From: Sphagnum magellanicum
Taxonomy: Eukaryota; Streptophyta; Sphagnopsida; Sphagnales; Sphagnaceae
Direction: 5' to 3'
DNA: 64,000 bases
Assembly (NCBI GenBank): GCA_021904315.1
Contig: CM038919.1
Span: 21,927,666-21,991,665 of the forward strand
Shown here: positions 59,840 to 64,000 of the stretch, one piece after another
Layout: each line of letters begins with the position of its first letter
Numbering within the stretch: the first letter of the stretch is position 1
Program-made: the position numbers and the translations under genes
Notes under the pieces: generated by a model
The model's input: only the letters and a program-made list of their open reading frames with translations
Told to the model about the DNA's origin: nothing
Database searches by the model: none

Positions 59840-60654
59840 TAGCCCAATCCAATTTGGGGGTTAAAACATTCCATAAAAACCATTACAACTTAATTTTACA
59901 TATTTTTAGGTAGAAAATTACTTGAATTTATTGAAATTGGGTGACATATTTATAATATGATAATTGTATTATATCATTATAGGATTTGAATGAATTTGAA
60001 ATGAATATAAAATAAATTTGAAAACATTTACTATAACCAATGTTTTTTAACACAATTCACACAATGTAATTAATGTAGAGATGGATTGAATAGTGAATCA
60101 TGTAGTCTATCATATTAGCATGTTTGTGTTGTTTCATAATTGGAATGGACTACCACAGCATGTACCATTGGTTACTTTGAGCTTATAAATTCACATTTTG
60201 ATCCTAGGAGTCAACATTGTTGCTTTTGAAAGGACTCGAAGAAGGTTTTTTTTTATAAATAACTTGTAAATATCTTTTAAAAAGTCCACAATTTTTTATT
60301 AAAGGGGTTTAATATATGCTTCAAAAACTTGTGTTGCATCTAGTTAACCAAGTTTAACAAATTTTCAACAAATTTATTCATAGTGGATCTATTTTTCAAT
60401 TTTCTTTGATGTCGAAGTATTAGAGACCTTAGTTACAACTTTAGCTAAATTTTGGAATGTACTTATTTTCTTTTAAATGAATATTTTTATTTCAATCTTT
60501 AATTTATATGTTTATGTATATATCACCATAAAGGACCTAGAGAATTATTTTATTTTATTTGGTCAAATAAAATCAAACAAAATTTTAAAATTCAAACATA
60601 CTTTTTAAAAATCATTACTTAAAAGCAAACTAGATGGTGCCAATGTTTTTGTTT
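59840..60654. other. 3' flank of the receptor kinase gene
   Basis: AT-rich, with AATAAA at 60,011-60,016. No other feature recognised. Confidence 0.4.
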
Positions 60655-60865
60655 TCAATTTTGTGATGTAACCAAAGTGACGATCATCCATAAGTTGATA
60701 TAACACATGAAAGAAAAAAATTTGAACATCCTTATATGTTATTGGCTACCTACTCGAACCATGTATAGAAATTTGGCGATTTTTCATATTTAAATATTAT
60801 TTTTGAAACTCGTGGTGGTGAAAAATTTCCTAAATTTTGCACCAAAAAAAGGTTGGATAAAGCCC
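60655..60865. repeat. Dispersed repeat, copy B
   Basis: Diverged counterpart of 23,355-23,635 in the same orientation: CAATTTTGTGATGTAACC, GATCATCCATAAG, AAATTTGAACATCCTTATAT, then GCACCAAAAAAAGGTTGG near the end. Confidence 0.5.
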
Positions 60866-63580
60866 ATGCTTAAACGCCTTAAAGAACTTGTTTCATACAT
60901 CACATTTGTTTGATTTCATTTTTATACGTAATTGGATATTTAAACTATATTTTTTTAATTATTAAGAAAGATATGTATTCAACAATAATGAGAACGTTGT
61001 GTACTACACATTAAAAAAATATTTAATGATGCATAAATTGAATCATTTGGAATACACAAAGAAAGTAGAAAGTCATTTATTATTTTGAAAAGACACATAC
61101 ACATATGCTTAGGGTATTTATATAACTATTATTTCTAGATTTGAATGTTGAGAAAATGAAGTTGATGGTCTATTTCCAATTTACTTTTTGCAAACATGCA
61201 ATCATGCTGAGAATTAAAGCGTATGAGACAATTGTATGTCATAAAATAGTTAAAGTAGAAATATAACCATGTGATGTTGTTTATGAATATGTGATGCATG
61301 TTTTGGGACTCCAAATTTCGCAATTAATGTGCTTATTAAACATTAAAGTATGTTCAAGTGTTTGAATTGCAACATTGATCAAAATTATTTTTGACCTATT
61401 TTTTTTGTCCAAATGAAATGCAAATTAAGATTGTTCCAAAAATCTCTTAATGCAAAGCACGGAATGGTACAATTTTCACTTATAATGAAATTTTTTTTCA
61501 ATGATCAACAAGGGTGGGAAGTAATCAAGTAACTTCAATACTTCAAATGTGGGCACATGTCTAAAACAACATATTTGGACCATTGAAATTTTGAGTCAAC
61601 CTTGCCAACAATACTTACCTTGGTGAATCTTTGTTAGGTTTTTCATGTCCCCAATCTAGGCATATGCAAACTTGACAATCCTCTTCCCATATAAGGTATA
61701 TCTTCTCTAATCCCCATGTTATCCACAACAAGGCAAGTTCTCCTATAATTATTGCTTGAAATTGTCCAATTTGTTTTGAAGGTGTTAACCCCGTTTATAA
61801 TTACATGTGAACTATGGTTGGGTTAGTCAATTGGTTTTACTTTAAGGGTGAATCTTGTCATTTTGAACCATCTTAAGGCAATACAATTAGCAAAGTGGCT
61901 AAGAAAGTTCTTTTTTGGCCTTGCCTTCATAAGTAAGGATATTGCAACAAGGACCATAGAATATATAAGTAGTTTCAATGTATTTTGGCATGTATATAGT
62001 AGGGTGTCTTTTCTACAACCTCATGATTTAAACTTATTCAAAATTTGACAAATGTAAGGCAAGATTGTCATATGAATGGAAATACATTATTCATTTTTAA
62101 CATGGCATTCATCCATTGTGAATGTGAAATTGCAAGCTACAAATACACAAGTTGTGTTTGATTATATGCCTCATATTACTTTTTTTTTTCAATTGTCTCT
62201 TCTTAAGGTTTGGGGTTGGGAAGCACCTAAATAGAATGCCAATAACACTATAGTAACAACAATAACACTAATGGTTATGTTTTTTGATGTGCTTACTTGT
62301 TGCACTTTCAAGTGAAAGAATGTTATTATAAGGACACTTGAATAGTCTAGAGAACCCAAGAATGTTTTTTGGGGTTTTTGTTTTCGTTGTTTTTAGCATG
62401 TTCATATTTCTTGAGGTATAATCTTATGTTTGATCTATTGAACCTCCTTTTGAGATTTATGTTTCATGAATTGAAATAGTTTTTTCACCATTTTTGTGTC
62501 CCTCATTTTGTTTTTCTATTTTATTTTGCCCAGTCCCCCCTAACACTTATCTTAGAAGAAATTTGTTTCCTAGTCTCCAAAATGATGATTTAAAATAATG
62601 CACTAAGTTGATTTTTTAAATTTTAGGTTTTGGGGAAAGGAATCAAAAGAAAAGGTGCAAATTAATTTATGTGCATTCATCATGATGTGTAGTAACAACC
62701 TCAAGAAGAAATGTTAATGGAATATTGTCTCATGGTCTTGGCATCTTGGCATCCTAATCAAGTAGTATAACTTGTTTTATGGATGAGATCCATAGTTTTA
62801 GTAAGATATGGGAGCCAACACCTTTTGGGAGGTGGGAGGGGAAGAGGCATGAAGTGGTGTGATTAAATAGATGATTAAAGTTTTTCAAGATATCTATTCA
62901 ATTTGTTTAAGCTATGGCCATCCTAGTGTGATCTAGGCCTAGATATTTAATTAAGATTTATTTATTATAATAAATATACAATTTAAAATGAGGTTTTAAA
63001 TCAATTTTGGTTTAATTTCAAACTAATTTCAACACAATTTTGGATATATTTGATTGAAATTTTCATGTCCTTTGTTTGATTTGTCTAAGGCAAATTCACC
63101 CCAATTGGTTTTTGGTCTAAATGTAGCATATTCACAAGCAAACTTTAGGTGAAAATTTTAATGATACTATGTTACTACAAAATGTGGAAGGATGCTAGTC
63201 CATGAGCTTGTGAGCATGAACATGAGCAAGTGAGTAAGATGAAATCTTTTTAGAATATTTTGTCCATGTCAACATAATATTAGGAGAATATTTTCTAACA
63301 TATAGGATAGAATATTTAGTGACATGGAAGAATATTCTATCACATGTCCATGGATGAATGATCTTTATGGATGAAAATATGGATGAACGTTATTTTGAAT
63401 GTTGGCAACAAATTCTATTTTTGAAAAAAATTGAATAAAAAAATAAGGTGGAAACAATTTATTTGTTTCTTTCAAAAACAATTCAACACATGAAGTGTTC
63501 GAATCACACTTTAAACTCATATTTCATATTTCCTTAATATGAAATATATTCAAGCTTCACCACATGTAAACCATATAAAA
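60866..63580. other. AT-rich intergenic DNA, no gene recognised
   Basis: Short open stretches only, none with a domain. No RNA gene found. Confidence 0.4.
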
Positions 63581-64000
63581 TGTTAAATTAAATCCAATTG
63601 AGCCACAAAGAGGTATGTGCTAATCCAAACACTATGTGTCCACCACCAAGAGGTGTGTGCCCACTAAGAACAAAGACAATGTGCGGTAGCTGTTAGCAAT
63701 ACTTTTTAGCAACTATTAATCAATTAGATTAACATGGTATCACTCGTTGGGTCTTGTCCAACACCATCATTGCAAATACCATGTAAAAACAACAATTTGA
63801 ATTCTTGAACTTTTCGAGATAGAAACATGATGACATTTTGATGAAGCTCTTTAAAGAAACAACATATTTAAGATTCCAAAATCATTGCAATTTGCATTCC
63901 CAACATAAAAAAAAACTTTATAACAACAAATTACAAGGAAAAAAATGCATAAAACCACTCCTACCAACACTAATTCAAAGTGTATGTTATTCATTAATGA
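63581..64000 (+). mobile_element. Possible 5' end of a short-LTR (Copia- or TRIM-like) element
   Basis: A 154-bp block starts TGTTAAATTAAAT and ends AATTAGATTAACA at 63,734; its ends are imperfect inverted repeats. TGGTATCA (63,735-63,742) follows directly and matches the first eight bases of the usual plant initiator-Met primer-binding site. The remainder runs off the window, so neither coding region nor second LTR can be seen. It is a fossil or fragment; completeness cannot be judged. Confidence 0.35.

Overview
The window is nuclear DNA of a land plant. It has split genes with short GT-AG introns, an AT-rich intergenic background, a plastid Rieske oxygenase, a plant-type GH2 endo-beta-mannosidase, an LRR receptor kinase, L1-type LINEs, hAT and Helitron remains, and a C/D snoRNA cluster behind a telo-box promoter. 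The style (seed-free-plant-like small protein at 584, ZNF862-like hAT copies, many poly-G/poly-C tracts) leans to a bryophyte, fern or other non-angiosperm, but the species cannot be fixed from sequence alone.

Layout. 1-1,180: upstream DNA and one small intact gene built of two copies of the same domain. 1.2-8.9 kb: AT-rich DNA with nothing recognisable. 8.9-12.6 kb: a decayed hAT transposon on the minus strand, interrupted by a 914-bp solo LTR with a perfect 5-bp target duplication. 14.0-17.2 kb (+): a complete five-exon PTC52/ACD1-like Rieske oxygenase of 577 residues. 17.7 kb: a tRNA-derived SINE-like head. 20.3-21.4 kb (-): four box C/D snoRNAs downstream of a telo-box plus TATA promoter, three with guides matching 25S rRNA and one matching 5.8S rRNA. 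23.9-29.2 kb (-): a complete eleven-exon mannosylglycoprotein endo-beta-mannosidase of 903 residues. 29.9-30.4 kb: a tandem pair of foldback repeats. 31-32 kb: pyrimidine-rich low-complexity DNA. 34.0-42.4 kb: a GC-rich L1-clade LINE riddled with stops (mostly TAG), apparently lying inside a Helitron whose 3' hairpin and CTAG end are clear. 42.4-48 kb: AT-rich repeats, a second SINE-like head, a 191-bp tandem array and a 25-bp array. 48.2-48.6 kb: an unknown small coding region with one internal stop. 50.8-59.8 kb (+): a sixteen-exon LRR receptor kinase whose reading frame is good throughout but which has lost one splice donor and one acceptor. 63.6 kb to the end: a possible short LTR and primer-binding site running off the window.

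The genes do not form one pathway. PTC52 acts in the plastid envelope on tetrapyrrole metabolism, the mannosidase trims N-glycan fragments, and the snoRNAs modify rRNA. The strongest new item is the snoRNA cluster; next come the splice-site lesions in the receptor kinase and the TAG-biased decay of the LINE. rRNA target matches are from memory of conserved rRNA sequence and were not searched. Exon limits were set by reading frame, GT/AG sites and conserved protein order.
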